Assembly: GCF_019710585.1 (NCBI RefSeq)
Contig: NZ_JAIFZQ010000002.1
Coordinates: 246,885 to 310,884 of the forward strand
Length of the DNA: 64,000 bases
Direction of reading: 5' to 3'
DNA from: Arthrobacter sp. MAHUQ-56
GTDB taxonomy: Bacteria; Actinomycetota; Actinomycetes; Actinomycetales; Micrococcaceae
The position numbers and the translations under genes are program-made. This document shows, piece after piece, positions 15,363 through 24,389 of this stretch (positions are counted from its first letter, which is position 1; each line of letters begins with the position of its first letter). A model generated the notes under the pieces. It saw only the letters and a program-made list of their open reading frames with translations. It ran no database searches and was not told the DNA's origin.

Positions 15363-18300
15363 ATGCCAACCCAACCGGACGAAAGTGCGGCCCTGGCAAT
15401 ACAGACTCCCGCGATCAACGACCGCTCCCTCGCGGCCGGGCTGGCCTATGCCATGGCCAGCCGCGTCTCGGGGATATCGTTCGACGCCGGGACGGGGCTG
15501 ATGCTGGGCAAGGTCCGGGGAGGCGCGGACGTTCCGTACTCCACCACGGCCAAGCTGGTCCGGCGCGGGGGCGGCTGGAGCTGCACCGTAGGCGTGTGCA
15601 GCTGCCCGGTCCGCAAGGACTGCAAACACGTGGCGGCACTGCTCTTCGCGGCGGAGGACAACCCGGCCATCCGCGTCCAGTTGCTAACTCCGTCGGCGTC
15701 AACCCAAGTGTCCCACGCGCCCTCCGCAGCCCTTTCGGACTGGGAACAGGCACTGAGCCCGCTGATCTCCCAGCCCGGTACCACGCCCTCGGCCGCCGGC
15801 GTTCCCCTGGCGCTGCAGTTCGAGATTGAAGAACCGCCGCCGCACTTTTCCTACACCGGCCGCCGGGATCCGGTCCGCGGCGTCCGCCAGCTCAAGGTCC
15901 GGCCCGTCATCATGGGCGCCAAGGGCAAGTGGATCCGCGGCGACGTTTCCTGGAACACCCTGAGTTACCTGAACTTCCGGCGCGAATCGAACCAGGCGCA
16001 TGTTGAGTGGCTGCAGGAGTTCCTGGCCGGCCATTCCTCCTCCGCCAGCCGGATCCACAACTCCGCCGGACTGTGGCTGGGCCTGAACTCCTACGCGGGG
16101 AAGAACCTCTGGGGCCTGCTGTCCGATGCCAAAAAGATCGGACTCGCCCTGGTCCACTCGCGCGGCAGCGAACCGGTCCGGCTCGCGGAGGCCCCCGCCG
16201 CCGTCGGGCTTTCCCTGAGCCGGTACGGCACGCCCGTGGCCGAACCGGGCAGCGCTGAAGGCGGTGCCGCGGCGCCCTCCCCGGAAAAGTCCGACGGCGG
16301 GCTCGAGCTGGCGCCGACCATCACCGTTGAGGGCGAAGAGGTTGATCCGGCATCCGTGGGGACGATCGGCCGCCCGGCCCACGGCATCTTCTTCACCACA
16401 GGTGAGGCCTCGCTCCCCGGGGTGCCCGACCCCGACGGCCTCATCACCCTGGCGCCGCTGGAGAGCGGGCTCAGTGCGGAGCTGCTGGCGTTCGTCACGG
16501 CCGGGAGCCACCTGCATATTCCGGCCAAGGACGAGACGCGCTTCCTCACTAATTTCTATCCCAAGCTCAAGCAGACCGCCCGGGTCAGCGCGCGGGACGA
16601 GTCCGTGGAGCTGCCGGAGCTGGCTGTTCCCACCCTGTCCCTGCTGGCCAACTACGGGGCCGACCACCGGGTCCGGCTGCATTGGGAGTGGCACTACCGG
16701 ACCGGCAAGCTGGTCACGGCGCAGCCCCTGTGGCGGCACCCCGGCGATGCCGGCTACCGCGACGACACTGCGGAATCCCGCATCCTGGAAGGCGTCGGCC
16801 AGCCGTGGGAGGTGGTGGCCGCCCTGGGCGAATCCGCCACCGGCGGCTGGGGTACGCCCCGGCTGGCGGCATCGGCCGAGCTGACGGGCCTGGACACGCT
16901 GGCGTTCACCGAGGAAGTGCTGCCGCGCCTGCGCGAGGCTCCGGACGTCGAGGTGGAGACGGCGGGTGACATCGCCGACTACCGGGAGGCCGGGGAAGCC
17001 CCCGTGGTCTCCATCTCCACCAAGGCCACCGAGCAGCGGGACTGGTTCGACCTCGGCATCCAGATTTCCCTGGAAGGCCAGCCGGTCTCCTTCGCCGCGG
17101 TGTTTTCCGCCCTCGCCGCCGGCCAGACCAAGATGCTGCTGCCCAGCGGCGCCTACTTTTCACTGGACCTGCCGGAACTGCATCAGCTGCGGGCCCTGAT
17201 CGAGGAGGCCCGCTCGCTGCAGGACACCAAGGACGCGCCGCTGCAGATCAGCCGCTTCCAGGCAGGGCTGTGGGACGAATTGGCGCAGCTGGGCATCGTC
17301 GACCAGCAGGCGGCAGCGTGGCGGTCGACGGTGGGCGGGCTCCTGGAAGGCGGCACCGACGGGCTGCCACTGCCATCGTCCCTGAACGCCGAGCTGCGCC
17401 CGTACCAGCTGGAGGGCTACAACTGGCTCTCCTTCCTCTATAAGCACGGCCTGGGCGGCGTCCTCGCGGACGACATGGGCCTCGGCAAGACTGTCCAGGC
17501 GCTGGCACTGATGTGCGCGGCGAAGGAACTGGCCGTTGAAACTGCCGCGGCGGCCGCGCCACGGGACCACGCGTCCGAAGACCACGCCGACGGCGGTGCT
17601 GCCGCCACGTCCGCAGGCCGGCCCGCCGCCGTCGCGCCTTTCCTGGTGGTGGCGCCCACCAGCGTGGTGGGCAACTGGGCCCTCGAAGCCGCCCGGTTCG
17701 CCCCCGGCCTCACCGTCCGGACTGTCGGTGAGACGTTCGGCAAGAGCGGGCTGGACCCGGTGGAGTCCTTGGGCGGGGCCGACGTCGTCATCACCTCCTA
17801 TGCCCTGTTCCGCATCGACTACGACTCCTATGCCTCCCTGCGCTGGGCGGGCCTGGTCCTGGACGAGGCGCAGTTCGTGAAGAACCACCAGTCCAAGGCC
17901 TACCAGTGCGCGCGGAAGCTGCCGGCCGGGTTCAAGCTGGCTATCACCGGCACGCCGCTGGAGAACAACCTCATGGAGTTCTGGGCGCTCACGTCCATCG
18001 TGGCTCCCGGACTGTTCTCCAGCCCCAAACGGTTCGCGGAGTACTACCAGAAGCCGGTGGAGAAGAACGGCGACAAGGGGAAGCTGGAGAAGCTGCGGCG
18101 CCGGGTCCGGCCGCTGATGATGCGGCGCACCAAGGACCAGGTGATCAAGGACCTGCCGCCCAAGCAGGAGCAGGTGCTGGAAGTGGTGCTGAACCCGCGC
18201 CACCAGAAGGTCTACCAGACGCACCTGCAGCGCGAGCGGCAAAAAATCCTGGGCCTGATCGAGGACGTCAACAAGAACCGGTTCACGATTTTCCAGTCGC

Positions 18301-18872
18301 TGACGCTGCTGCGGCAGCTCAGCCTGGACGTCTCGCTGGTGGACCCCGCGCTGTCCGCCGTCCGGTCCAGCAAGCTGGACGTCCTGTTCGAGCAGCTCGA
18401 GGACCTGGTGGCCGAGGGGCACCGGGCGCTGATCTTCAGCCAGTTCACCGGTTTTTTGGGGAAGGTGCGCGAGCGGCTGGACGAGGAGCAGATCGAATAC
18501 TGCTACCTCGACGGCGGCACGCGGAACCGTGCCGACGTGGTCAGCGAGTTCAAGAACGGCAGCGCGCCGGTGTTCCTCATTTCGCTGAAGGCCGGCGGTT
18601 TTGGGCTCAACCTCACGGAGGCCGACTACGTCTTCCTGCTCGATCCGTGGTGGAACCCTGCCTCCGAGGCGCAGGCGGTGGACCGGACGCACCGGATCGG
18701 CCAGGCGCGCAACGTGATGGTGTACCGGCTGGTCGCGAAGGACACCATTGAGGAAAAGGTCATGGCACTGAAGACCCGGAAGTCGCAGCTCTTCGCGGAC
18801 GTCATGGAAGGCGACGCCCTGGCCGGCGGAGCCATCACGGCCGAGGACCTTGCCGGGCTGTTCAAGGAGTAG
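15363..18872 (+). CDS. SWIM-domain SNF2-family helicase
   Basis: An 1169-residue ATP-dependent DNA translocase of the SNF2 superfamily, acting on DNA or protein-DNA complexes; bacterial members are linked to RNA polymerase recycling or DNA repair. The N-terminus carries a SWIM zinc finger C79-x-C81...C87-x-H89. A long region of unknown fold follows (about 130-660). The SNF2 core then has Walker A DDMGLGKTVQ, the DEAQ motif II (LDEAQFVKN), ITGTPLENN, and helicase-C motifs SLKAGGFGLNL and DRTHRIGQ. The arrangement (SWIM at N-terminus, SNF2/helicase C at C-terminus) is that of the actinobacterial HepA-like/SNF2_assoc group. The start ATG at 15363 precedes the SWIM region directly. No operon partners except possibly the following gene. 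Confidence 0.95.
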   Translation: MPTQPDESAALAIQTPAINDRSLAAGLAYAMASRVSGISFDAGTGLMLGKVRGGADVPYSTTAKLVRRGGGWSCTVGVCSCPVRKDCKHVAALLFAAEDNPAIRVQLLTPSASTQVSHAPSAALSDWEQALSPLISQPGTTPSAAGVPLALQFEIEEPPPHFSYTGRRDPVRGVRQLKVRPVIMGAKGKWIRGDVSWNTLSYLNFRRESNQAHVEWLQEFLAGHSSSASRIHNSAGLWLGLNSYAGKNLWGLLSDAKKIGLALVHSRGSEPVRLAEAPAAVGLSLSRYGTPVAEPGSAEGGAAAPSPEKSDGGLELAPTITVEGEEVDPASVGTIGRPAHGIFFTTGEASLPGVPDPDGLITLAPLESGLSAELLAFVTAGSHLHIPAKDETRFLTNFYPKLKQTARVSARDESVELPELAVPTLSLLANYGADHRVRLHWEWHYRTGKLVTAQPLWRHPGDAGYRDDTAESRILEGVGQPWEVVAALGESATGGWGTPRLAASAELTGLDTLAFTEEVLPRLREAPDVEVETAGDIADYREAGEAPVVSISTKATEQRDWFDLGIQISLEGQPVSFAAVFSALAAGQTKMLLPSGAYFSLDLPELHQLRALIEEARSLQDTKDAPLQISRFQAGLWDELAQLGIVDQQAAAWRSTVGGLLEGGTDGLPLPSSLNAELRPYQLEGYNWLSFLYKHGLGGVLADDMGLGKTVQALALMCAAKELAVETAAAAAPRDHASEDHADGGAAATSAGRPAAVAPFLVVAPTSVVGNWALEAARFAPGLTVRTVGETFGKSGLDPVESLGGADVVITSYALFRIDYDSYASLRWAGLVLDEAQFVKNHQSKAYQCARKLPAGFKLAITGTPLENNLMEFWALTSIVAPGLFSSPKRFAEYYQKPVEKNGDKGKLEKLRRRVRPLMMRRTKDQVIKDLPPKQEQVLEVVLNPRHQKVYQTHLQRERQKILGLIEDVNKNRFTIFQSLTLLRQLSLDVSLVDPALSAVRSSKLDVLFEQLEDLVAEGHRALIFSQFTGFLGKVRERLDEEQIEYCYLDGGTRNRADVVSEFKNGSAPVFLISLKAGGFGLNLTEADYVFLLDPWWNPASEAQAVDRTHRIGQARNVMVYRLVAKDTIEEKVMALKTRKSQLFADVMEGDALAGGAITAEDLAGLFKE

Positions 18873-18927
18873 GGTCCCGGCAGCCTATGCTGGTCCCCAA
18901 CGCAAAACTACAACGTTGGAGACCCCC

Positions 18928-19950
18928 ATGCCCCAGCAGCAGTCCGCCCAGGAAACCCCGGCGTTGCCGGCACTGGCTCCCCTGCGCCCGGACGCCTTCA
19001 CAGTCCCGTACCGCGATCCGGCCTGGGACGGACCCACCGACCCGGTCCTGGTCGCCGACCACCTGAAGGGCGAGTGGGTCCTGTTCTACACCCAGCGCCG
19101 CGCCACGCAGCCGGGGCTCAGCGGCGTCGAATGGGTGCACGGGACCGGCATCGGCGTCGCGAGATCTTCCGACGGCGGCGCAACCTGGCGCTATCAAGGC
19201 ACCGTGGACGGACTCGTCCCGCCCGGAACGGAACTGCCGGCAACCCTCTGGGCGCCCGACGTCGTCCGCATTGGGGACCAATGGATCATGTACCTCACGG
19301 TCCTGGGCGGCAGGCGGACCGACTGGACCGGCAGCGCCGGGATCGTCCAGTTCGCGAGCCGGGACCTGGAGACGTGGGAGTACCTGGGCCGCATCGACCT
19401 GGACTCGCCGCGGGTGATCGACGCCGCCGTGGCCCGGTGCGGGGACGGCCGGTACCGGCTCTGGTACAAGGACGAGTCCCGCGGCTCCAACACCTGCAGC
19501 GCGGTGAGCGATACCCCGGAGGACCCGTCGTCGTGGACTTTGGAAGGCGTGGCCATCCCGGGCCGCCCGCACGAAGGGCCCAAGGTCTTCCGGCTCGGCG
19601 GCAGCTACTGGATGGTCGTGGACGAATGGCGCGGCCAGGCCGTGTACCGTTCGGACGACGGTGCAGGAGGCTGGACCCGGCAGGACCATCTGGACGGGCT
19701 GATCCTCACGGCGCCGGAGAGCGTGGACGGAAGGCCCGTCGTCGGGCGCCATGCGGACGTGGTGCCCCTTGCGGACACTCGAACGTCCGACGACGGTACG
19801 CAGCGTGCGCTGCTGGTCTACTTCACGCACCCCTACTGGGGCGGCGAGGAGATCGACAGGATGGCGCCGGATCCGCGGACCCGCCTCAGCCATGTCCGTG
19901 CAGCGGTGCTGGAGGTGCGGGACGGCATCCTGGTGTGCGTCGAGCACTGA
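18928..19950 (+). CDS. GH43-like five-bladed beta-propeller glycosidase
   Basis: A 340-residue protein with repeated propeller blades (VLFYTQRR, WIMYLTVLGG, RLWYKDESRG, SYWMVVDEWRG, YFTHPYWGG). It has the acidic motif DPVLVADHLKGEWVL near residue 35 that in GH43/GH32-type enzymes carries the first catalytic Asp, plus an E in the KDES/DEW region. It has no signal peptide, so it is probably cytoplasmic and acts on imported oligosaccharides (arabinose- or fructose-containing, unknown). GH43 versus a GH43-like uncharacterised family cannot be decided. The ATG at 18928 follows GGAG at 18918-18921, 55 bases after the SNF2 gene stop, so read-through from it is possible. Confidence 0.75.
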   Translation: MPQQQSAQETPALPALAPLRPDAFTVPYRDPAWDGPTDPVLVADHLKGEWVLFYTQRRATQPGLSGVEWVHGTGIGVARSSDGGATWRYQGTVDGLVPPGTELPATLWAPDVVRIGDQWIMYLTVLGGRRTDWTGSAGIVQFASRDLETWEYLGRIDLDSPRVIDAAVARCGDGRYRLWYKDESRGSNTCSAVSDTPEDPSSWTLEGVAIPGRPHEGPKVFRLGGSYWMVVDEWRGQAVYRSDDGAGGWTRQDHLDGLILTAPESVDGRPVVGRHADVVPLADTRTSDDGTQRALLVYFTHPYWGGEEIDRMAPDPRTRLSHVRAAVLEVRDGILVCVEH

Positions 19951-20102
19951 GAAAAGTGGAGCACTGAGTGCCGGGGCGGAATGTCGTCGGGCACAACGAA
20001 GGGCCAAACCCTGGAACTATAAGCCGGCGGCTGCCGGCACCGGTCCAAGGTCTGGCCCTGACTCGTGTGCTGGGACCCTGGTGTGCACCCCAGGCTCGTG
20101 CA

Positions 20103-20134
20103 CCGGGCGCCGCCCCCAGCAGGCGGGCGCCCGG
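20103..20134. terminator. GC-rich hairpin between convergent genes
   Basis: CCGGGCGCCGCC (20103-20114) and GGCGGGCGCCCGG (20122-20134) pair with one bulge around a 7-base loop, between the GH43-like gene and amtB, which converge here. A probable factor-assisted terminator for both. Confidence 0.5.
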
Positions 20135-20147
20135 CGGCTTGGAGGGT

Positions 20148-21437
20148 CTAGATCCGCTGCGGTGAGCCCAGTTCCACCGGGTCCTCGTCCGTCAGGTAGG
20201 CCAGCTCGGAGTGCGCTGCGAGGTCGATGCCGCGCAGTTCGTCCTCGGGCTTGATGCGCAGGCCAATGGTCTTGTCCAGGATCTTGGCCAGGACCCAGGT
20301 GATGCCGAAGGAGTAGACCAGCACCGTGACGGTGGCGAGGGACTGCACGCCCAGCAGTTCGAAACCGCCGCCGTAGAACAGGCCGCTGACGGCATTGGGT
20401 GCTGCGTCCGTGGCGAAGAGCCCGATCAGCAGGGTGCCCAGGATGCCTCCCACCAGGTGGACACCGACGACGTCGAGCGAGTCATCAAAGCCGAGCCGGA
20501 ACTTCAGCTCGATGGCGAGCGAGCAGACAGCACCGGCGATGGCGCCGATGGCCAGGGCACCGAGCGGGCTGACCGCGCCACAGGCGGGGGTAATGGCCAC
20601 CAGGGCGGAGATCAGGCCGGACGCGGCACCCATGCTGGTGGCTGCGCCATGGCGCACCCGCTCCACGAGGGCCCACGCAAGGAGGCCTGCGGAAGCTGCC
20701 ACCGCGGTGTTCAGGAAGACCACCGACGCCGACTGGCCGGCGGAGAGCGCGGAGCCGGCGTTGAAGCCAAACCAGCCCACCCACAGCAGGCCTGCGCCCA
20801 CCAGTACCAGCGGCCGGCTGTGCGGCTTGGCGTGCTCCACCTTGGGCCAGCCGGAGCTCTTGCCCAGGACCAGCGCCAGGGCCAGGGCTGCGGCGCCGGC
20901 GTTCATGTGCACCGCGGTGCCGCCGGCGAAGTCGATGGCCTTGATGCCGTTGGCAATCCAGCCCCCCACCGAGCTGCCGTCCGCCGAGTTGAAAGCGAAC
21001 ACCCAGTGCGCAATGGGGAAGTAGACAATGGTGGCCCAGATGCCTGCGAACAGCATCCAGGCGCCGAACTTCATGCGTCCGGCAGCGGCTCCGGCTACCA
21101 GCGCCGTGGTAACGCAGGCGAAGAACAGCTGGAACGCGGCAAACAGAATGACCGGGATGGACGCCCCCTCGTCCGCGGCCAGCAGCTGCCCCATGCCGGG
21201 GAACTCGGTGACGTCACCGATGAGTCCCAGGCCGCCCACGGAGTTGCCGAAGGCCATGGAGTAACCGAACAGCGCCCAAAGCACTGCAACGAGGCTGGCG
21301 CCGCCGAAGCACATCATCATCATGTTGAGGATGCGGCGCGAGCCCACCATGCCCCCATAAAACAGGGCCAGGGCGGGGATCATCATGCAGACCAGCGCCG
21401 AGCTGGCCAAAATCCAAGCGACATTTCCCGAATCCAT
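20148..21437 (-). CDS. amtB: Ammonium transporter
   Basis: Channel protein for uptake of ammonium, in the cell membrane. The 429-residue product has the Amt start MDSGNVAWILASSALVCMM, the early GGMVGSRRILNMMM loop, and about 11 transmembrane helices. The two pore histidines are present: one in AVHMNAGAAAL and one in VGVHLVGGILGT. The Phe gate region (AAFQLFFACVTTALVAG) and GLLWVGWFGFNAGSAL are as in the family. No glnK or glnD follows in this window. A triplet of half-sites resembling GlnR boxes lies about 150 bases upstream, suggesting nitrogen control. ATG at 21437 with AAAGGGG upstream. Confidence 0.96.
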   Translation of the reverse strand: MDSGNVAWILASSALVCMMIPALALFYGGMVGSRRILNMMMMCFGGASLVAVLWALFGYSMAFGNSVGGLGLIGDVTEFPGMGQLLAADEGASIPVILFAAFQLFFACVTTALVAGAAAGRMKFGAWMLFAGIWATIVYFPIAHWVFAFNSADGSSVGGWIANGIKAIDFAGGTAVHMNAGAAALALALVLGKSSGWPKVEHAKPHSRPLVLVGAGLLWVGWFGFNAGSALSAGQSASVVFLNTAVAASAGLLAWALVERVRHGAATSMGAASGLISALVAITPACGAVSPLGALAIGAIAGAVCSLAIELKFRLGFDDSLDVVGVHLVGGILGTLLIGLFATDAAPNAVSGLFYGGGFELLGVQSLATVTVLVYSFGITWVLAKILDKTIGLRIKPEDELRGIDLAAHSELAYLTDEDPVELGSPQRI

Positions 21438-21823
21438 GGGAAACCCCTTTCAAGATGCGAAGAGAGAACGGTAAGTTGCCGCCAGGGCCGCTCCGTGGAG
21501 GGACGTGGACGGAGGGGCCACGTTCAGCGGAGGGGCGGCTGTTGCCGTCTGCTTCCAACTGTATGGCGGCCATTTTTGGGTGGGTTTCGGCTGTGTTAAA
21601 TGGTGGTTTCAGTCATCCACACGCCAGTCCCAGGCGCCCCGCGGGACGCTTGCCGGACAGCCTTCTTCGGCGGCCCGGACCCGGGCATTGGACTGCGCGC
21701 CACGGCGGGGCCAAAGGATGCTCCGCTGGCGGCCACGCTCTTGCCCGGCGGACGGCCGCTAAGCTGAAACCGCCCAGCGAAACGGGGCAGCTACGGCCAC
21801 CGGCCGCGGAAGGATAAAGGGAA
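21438..21823. other. 386-base divergent intergenic region of amtB and the LacI gene
   Basis: Holds the regulatory sequences of both genes, including the GlnR-like box at 21584-21610. No ORF of merit or RNA hairpin is seen. The AT content is locally higher around 21570-21610, consistent with a promoter region. Confidence 0.4.
21584..21610 (-). promoter_or_regulatory. GlnR-like binding box upstream of amtB
   Basis: On the minus strand reads GAAAC-N6-TTAAC-N6-GAAAC (half-sites at 21606-21610, 21595-21599 and 21584-21588), each 11 bases apart. This matches the actinobacterial GlnR consensus of alternating GTnAC and GAAAC boxes spaced by six bases. It lies about 150 bases upstream of the amtB start. 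Confidence 0.6.
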
Positions 21824-22822
21824 ATGGCGCGAGCGACAGTCCAGGACGTTGCCAGAACGGCGGGCGTGTCCGTCGGTACCGTCTCCCGGGTCCTGAACGG
21901 CAGCCCGGCAGTGAGTGCGTCGAGCAAGGAAAAAGTCACCGCGGCCGTGCGGCAGCTCAACTACCGCCCCCTGGCCTCGGCACGCGACCTGCGCCGCGAC
22001 CGCACCATGCGCATCCTGGCGCTTGCCAAGAACCTGAACTCGCCGGTCATCAGCGAAGCCTTCCGGGGGGTCAGCGACGCTGCCGCGCTTTCCGGGTATG
22101 TCAGCCTCATCGCCCCTACGGCCGGTGACCCGGAACGTGAACAGCAGCTGGTGGACATGCTCCGGAACGGGTCCGTGGACGGCCTGGTGATGTTCTCCCC
22201 CACGATGCCGGACGAGGACATTGCGGACATGGCCGAACAGCAGAGCGTTGTCCAGGTCTGCGAGATTGCCAACGCCGACGCCGCCTTCGGGGTTGCCATC
22301 GACGACCGGCAGGCTGCCGTGGACATCACCCGGCACCTAATCCGGACCGGCGCCCGGCGCCTGGCAATGATCGGCAACCGGGCGGCCCGCTCCGGGCGGC
22401 TGCGTGAGGAAGGCTTCCGCCAGGCAGCCGCTGAGGCGGGCCTGCCGCCCGACCAGATCCTGTTTTTCGAAGGAGATTTCGATTTCCGCACCGGCCGGGC
22501 CCAGGCCACGGACCTCCTGAAGGCGGATCCGCTTCCCGACGCCGTGTTCTGCGGCAGCGATACCGTGGCCGCGGGTTGCGTGCGGGCAATTACCGACGCC
22601 GGGCTGCGGGTCCCTGACGACATCGCCGTGGTGGGGTTTGACGATTCCGTGCAGGCGGAGATGTGCGTGCCGGAGCTGACCACCATCAGGCAGCCGGCCT
22701 ACGAGATGGGCCGCCTCGCCTTCGAGGCACTCCTGGCCCGGATGACCACGCCGGGGCCGCACCGCAGGGGCAGGATGTTCCTCCCCCACAAACTGGTGAT
22801 CAGGGACTCCACCAACAACTGA
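21824..22822 (+). CDS. LacI-family transcriptional regulator
   Basis: A 332-residue sugar-responsive repressor. The N-terminal helix-turn-helix is TVQDVARTAGVSVGTVSRVL (residues 4-23) with the hinge LNYRPLASARDLR. The periplasmic-binding-like domain (about 62-330) has the LacI C-terminal pattern DDIAVVGFDDS and TTIRQPAYEMGRLAFEAL. It heads the sugar transport locus and shares orientation with it. Two perfect TGGAATCGATTCCA operators lie in the gap to the binding-protein gene, so autoregulation plus control of the transport operon is expected. The inducer is unknown but should be the imported sugar. ATG at 21824 follows AAGGATAAAGG. Confidence 0.95.
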   Translation: MARATVQDVARTAGVSVGTVSRVLNGSPAVSASSKEKVTAAVRQLNYRPLASARDLRRDRTMRILALAKNLNSPVISEAFRGVSDAAALSGYVSLIAPTAGDPEREQQLVDMLRNGSVDGLVMFSPTMPDEDIADMAEQQSVVQVCEIANADAAFGVAIDDRQAAVDITRHLIRTGARRLAMIGNRAARSGRLREEGFRQAAAEAGLPPDQILFFEGDFDFRTGRAQATDLLKADPLPDAVFCGSDTVAAGCVRAITDAGLRVPDDIAVVGFDDSVQAEMCVPELTTIRQPAYEMGRLAFEALLARMTTPGPHRRGRMFLPHKLVIRDSTNN

Positions 22823-22863
22823 TGGAGGGTTGACAGGCCAACGTGGCCCCTGTCACACTTCTG

Positions 22864-22877
22864 TGGAATCGATTCCA
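22864..22877. promoter_or_regulatory. LacI-type operator O1
   Basis: Perfect 14-base palindrome TGGAATCGATTCCA with a central CG, the classic LacI/GalR half-site structure. First of two copies in the 209-base gap between the LacI gene and the binding-protein gene. Confidence 0.8.
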
Positions 22878-22908
22878 AAGTTACCGCGATGACGTTGAGC
22901 ATCATTTT

Positions 22909-22922
22909 TGGAATCGATTCCA
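22909..22922. promoter_or_regulatory. LacI-type operator O2
   Basis: The same perfect 14-base palindrome as O1, 45 bases downstream centre to centre. Two identical sites about four helical turns apart allow cooperative or looped binding over the promoter. Confidence 0.8.
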
Positions 22923-23031
22923 CCGTCATCGAAAGAAGCCAGCCAGGCAAAGAAGCCGCGCTTAGGGCCTGCGGTCAGTACTGCACCGCCGCGCCCTTGC
23001 GCTTCCCCACAGACCCCCAAAGGAGCCACTT

Positions 23032-24387
23032 GTGGATTTGATTCGACGTTCTTCCGCGTTCCAGGAGGACACCGCACCGCTTGCAACCGGGACTGCTCCC
23101 GGCGCCGGTAACCAGCGACGCGCACGCACCGCCGCTGCCGTGGCCGCAGCCGTCGCCGTGGGCCTGCTGCTCAGCGGATGCGGCGGCGGCGCGGCCCCGC
23201 AGGGGGCGGACCAGCCGGCGGCCGCCGATCCGGCGTCCGCGGACTCCGCCGCCGGGAACCTCACCGTCTGCGGCGGAAAAGACGCCTCCGGCATTTACAA
23301 GGGCACCACGGAGGCGTTCACCGCGGCGAACGGCAAGGTCACCGCCAAGTACACCGAGATCGGGGCGACCACCGACGAAGCCCGCACCCAGGCCGTGCAG
23401 AGGCTCGAGGGCAAGTCCACCGAATGCGATATCTTTCTCACCGACGTCATTTGGACGTCCGAATTCGCGTCCCAGGGCTGGCTCCTGGACCAGACCAAAC
23501 TCGTCGAGGCCAACAAGGAACGTCTCATCCCCTCAACCGTCGAGACCACCAAGTACGAGGACAAGTACTGGGCCTCGCCGTTCTTCACCAACGCAGGGCT
23601 CATCTACTACCAGAAGGACAAGGTAGCCAAGCCCGAAACATGGCAGCAGCTCTACAGCGAGGCGGCCAGGGCACCGGGCAACAGCTTCGTCTACCAGGGC
23701 AAGCAGTACGAGGGCCTCACCGTGAACTTCCTCGAGATGCTCTACAGCGCCGGCGGAGAAGTGCTGGACGACAAGGGAGAAGTCCGGATCGACTCGCCGG
23801 AAAGCCGGAAGGTGCTGGACTTCATGGTGAAGGGCCTCAAGGAGGGCTCGGCAGACCGCGCGGTGCTGACCTACAACGAGGACCCGGCACGCCTGGCCTA
23901 TGAGTCTGGCAACTTCGGCTACCAGCGCAACTGGCCCCACGTCTACCGCCTCCTCAACGCCACCCCGCTGGCCGGCACCTTCGGAGTGGCTCCGCTTCCG
24001 GCCTGGGAAGGCGGCAAGGCGTCCGGCGTCCTTGGCGGGTGGAACCTCGCCATCTCGGCGCACTCCACCAACAAGGCCGCCGCCGTGGCCTTCATCAACT
24101 TCGCCACCACCCCGGACTGGCAGAAGCACGTGGCCATGGACTTCTCACAGGCCCCGGTCAACGAGGACGCCTACTCCGACGCGGGCGTCCTGGCGAAGAT
24201 GCCATTTGCCACCGAACTGCTGGCTTCGGTCAAGGGTGCCAAGCCGCGCCCGATCTCCCCGGTCTACCCGCAGATTTCCCAGGCGATCTACAAGAACGTC
24301 TACGCCGTCCTGTCCGGTACTGCCTCCACGGAGGACGCGGTTAAGGCGATGGCCGGGGAGATCAAGGCCGCAAAGGCGAGCTTCTGA
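23032..24387 (+). CDS. Sugar ABC transporter substrate-binding lipoprotein (locus I)
   Basis: A membrane-anchored binding protein of the family 1 extracellular solute-binding (MalE-like) type, 451 residues. A long basic N-region, a hydrophobic stretch and the lipobox LLLSGC (Cys50) mark it for export and lipidation. The core (residues 75-445) has the expected features LWLLDQTKL-like hinge, GYQRNWPHVYRLL and NLAISAHSTNKAAAVAFINF. The GTG at 23032 has AAAGGAG seven bases upstream and is the chosen start. It is the first gene of an operon with two permeases, downstream of two LacI operators. The ligand is unknown; neighbours with Gfo/Idh and ThuA proteins suggest a disaccharide or a modified sugar. 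Confidence 0.9.
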   Translation: MDLIRRSSAFQEDTAPLATGTAPGAGNQRRARTAAAVAAAVAVGLLLSGCGGGAAPQGADQPAAADPASADSAAGNLTVCGGKDASGIYKGTTEAFTAANGKVTAKYTEIGATTDEARTQAVQRLEGKSTECDIFLTDVIWTSEFASQGWLLDQTKLVEANKERLIPSTVETTKYEDKYWASPFFTNAGLIYYQKDKVAKPETWQQLYSEAARAPGNSFVYQGKQYEGLTVNFLEMLYSAGGEVLDDKGEVRIDSPESRKVLDFMVKGLKEGSADRAVLTYNEDPARLAYESGNFGYQRNWPHVYRLLNATPLAGTFGVAPLPAWEGGKASGVLGGWNLAISAHSTNKAAAVAFINFATTPDWQKHVAMDFSQAPVNEDAYSDAGVLAKMPFATELLASVKGAKPRPISPVYPQISQAIYKNVYAVLSGTASTEDAVKAMAGEIKAAKASF

Positions 24388-24389
24388 CC

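Noticed and set aside
15699..16739. A 346-residue open frame on the minus strand inside the SNF2 gene, and similar long antisense frames (for example 25283-27334, 12283-13740 and 17160-18692)
   Set aside because: These lie opposite well-supported genes, have Arg/Pro/Gly-rich composition and no domains. They are the usual shadow frames of high-GC genes.
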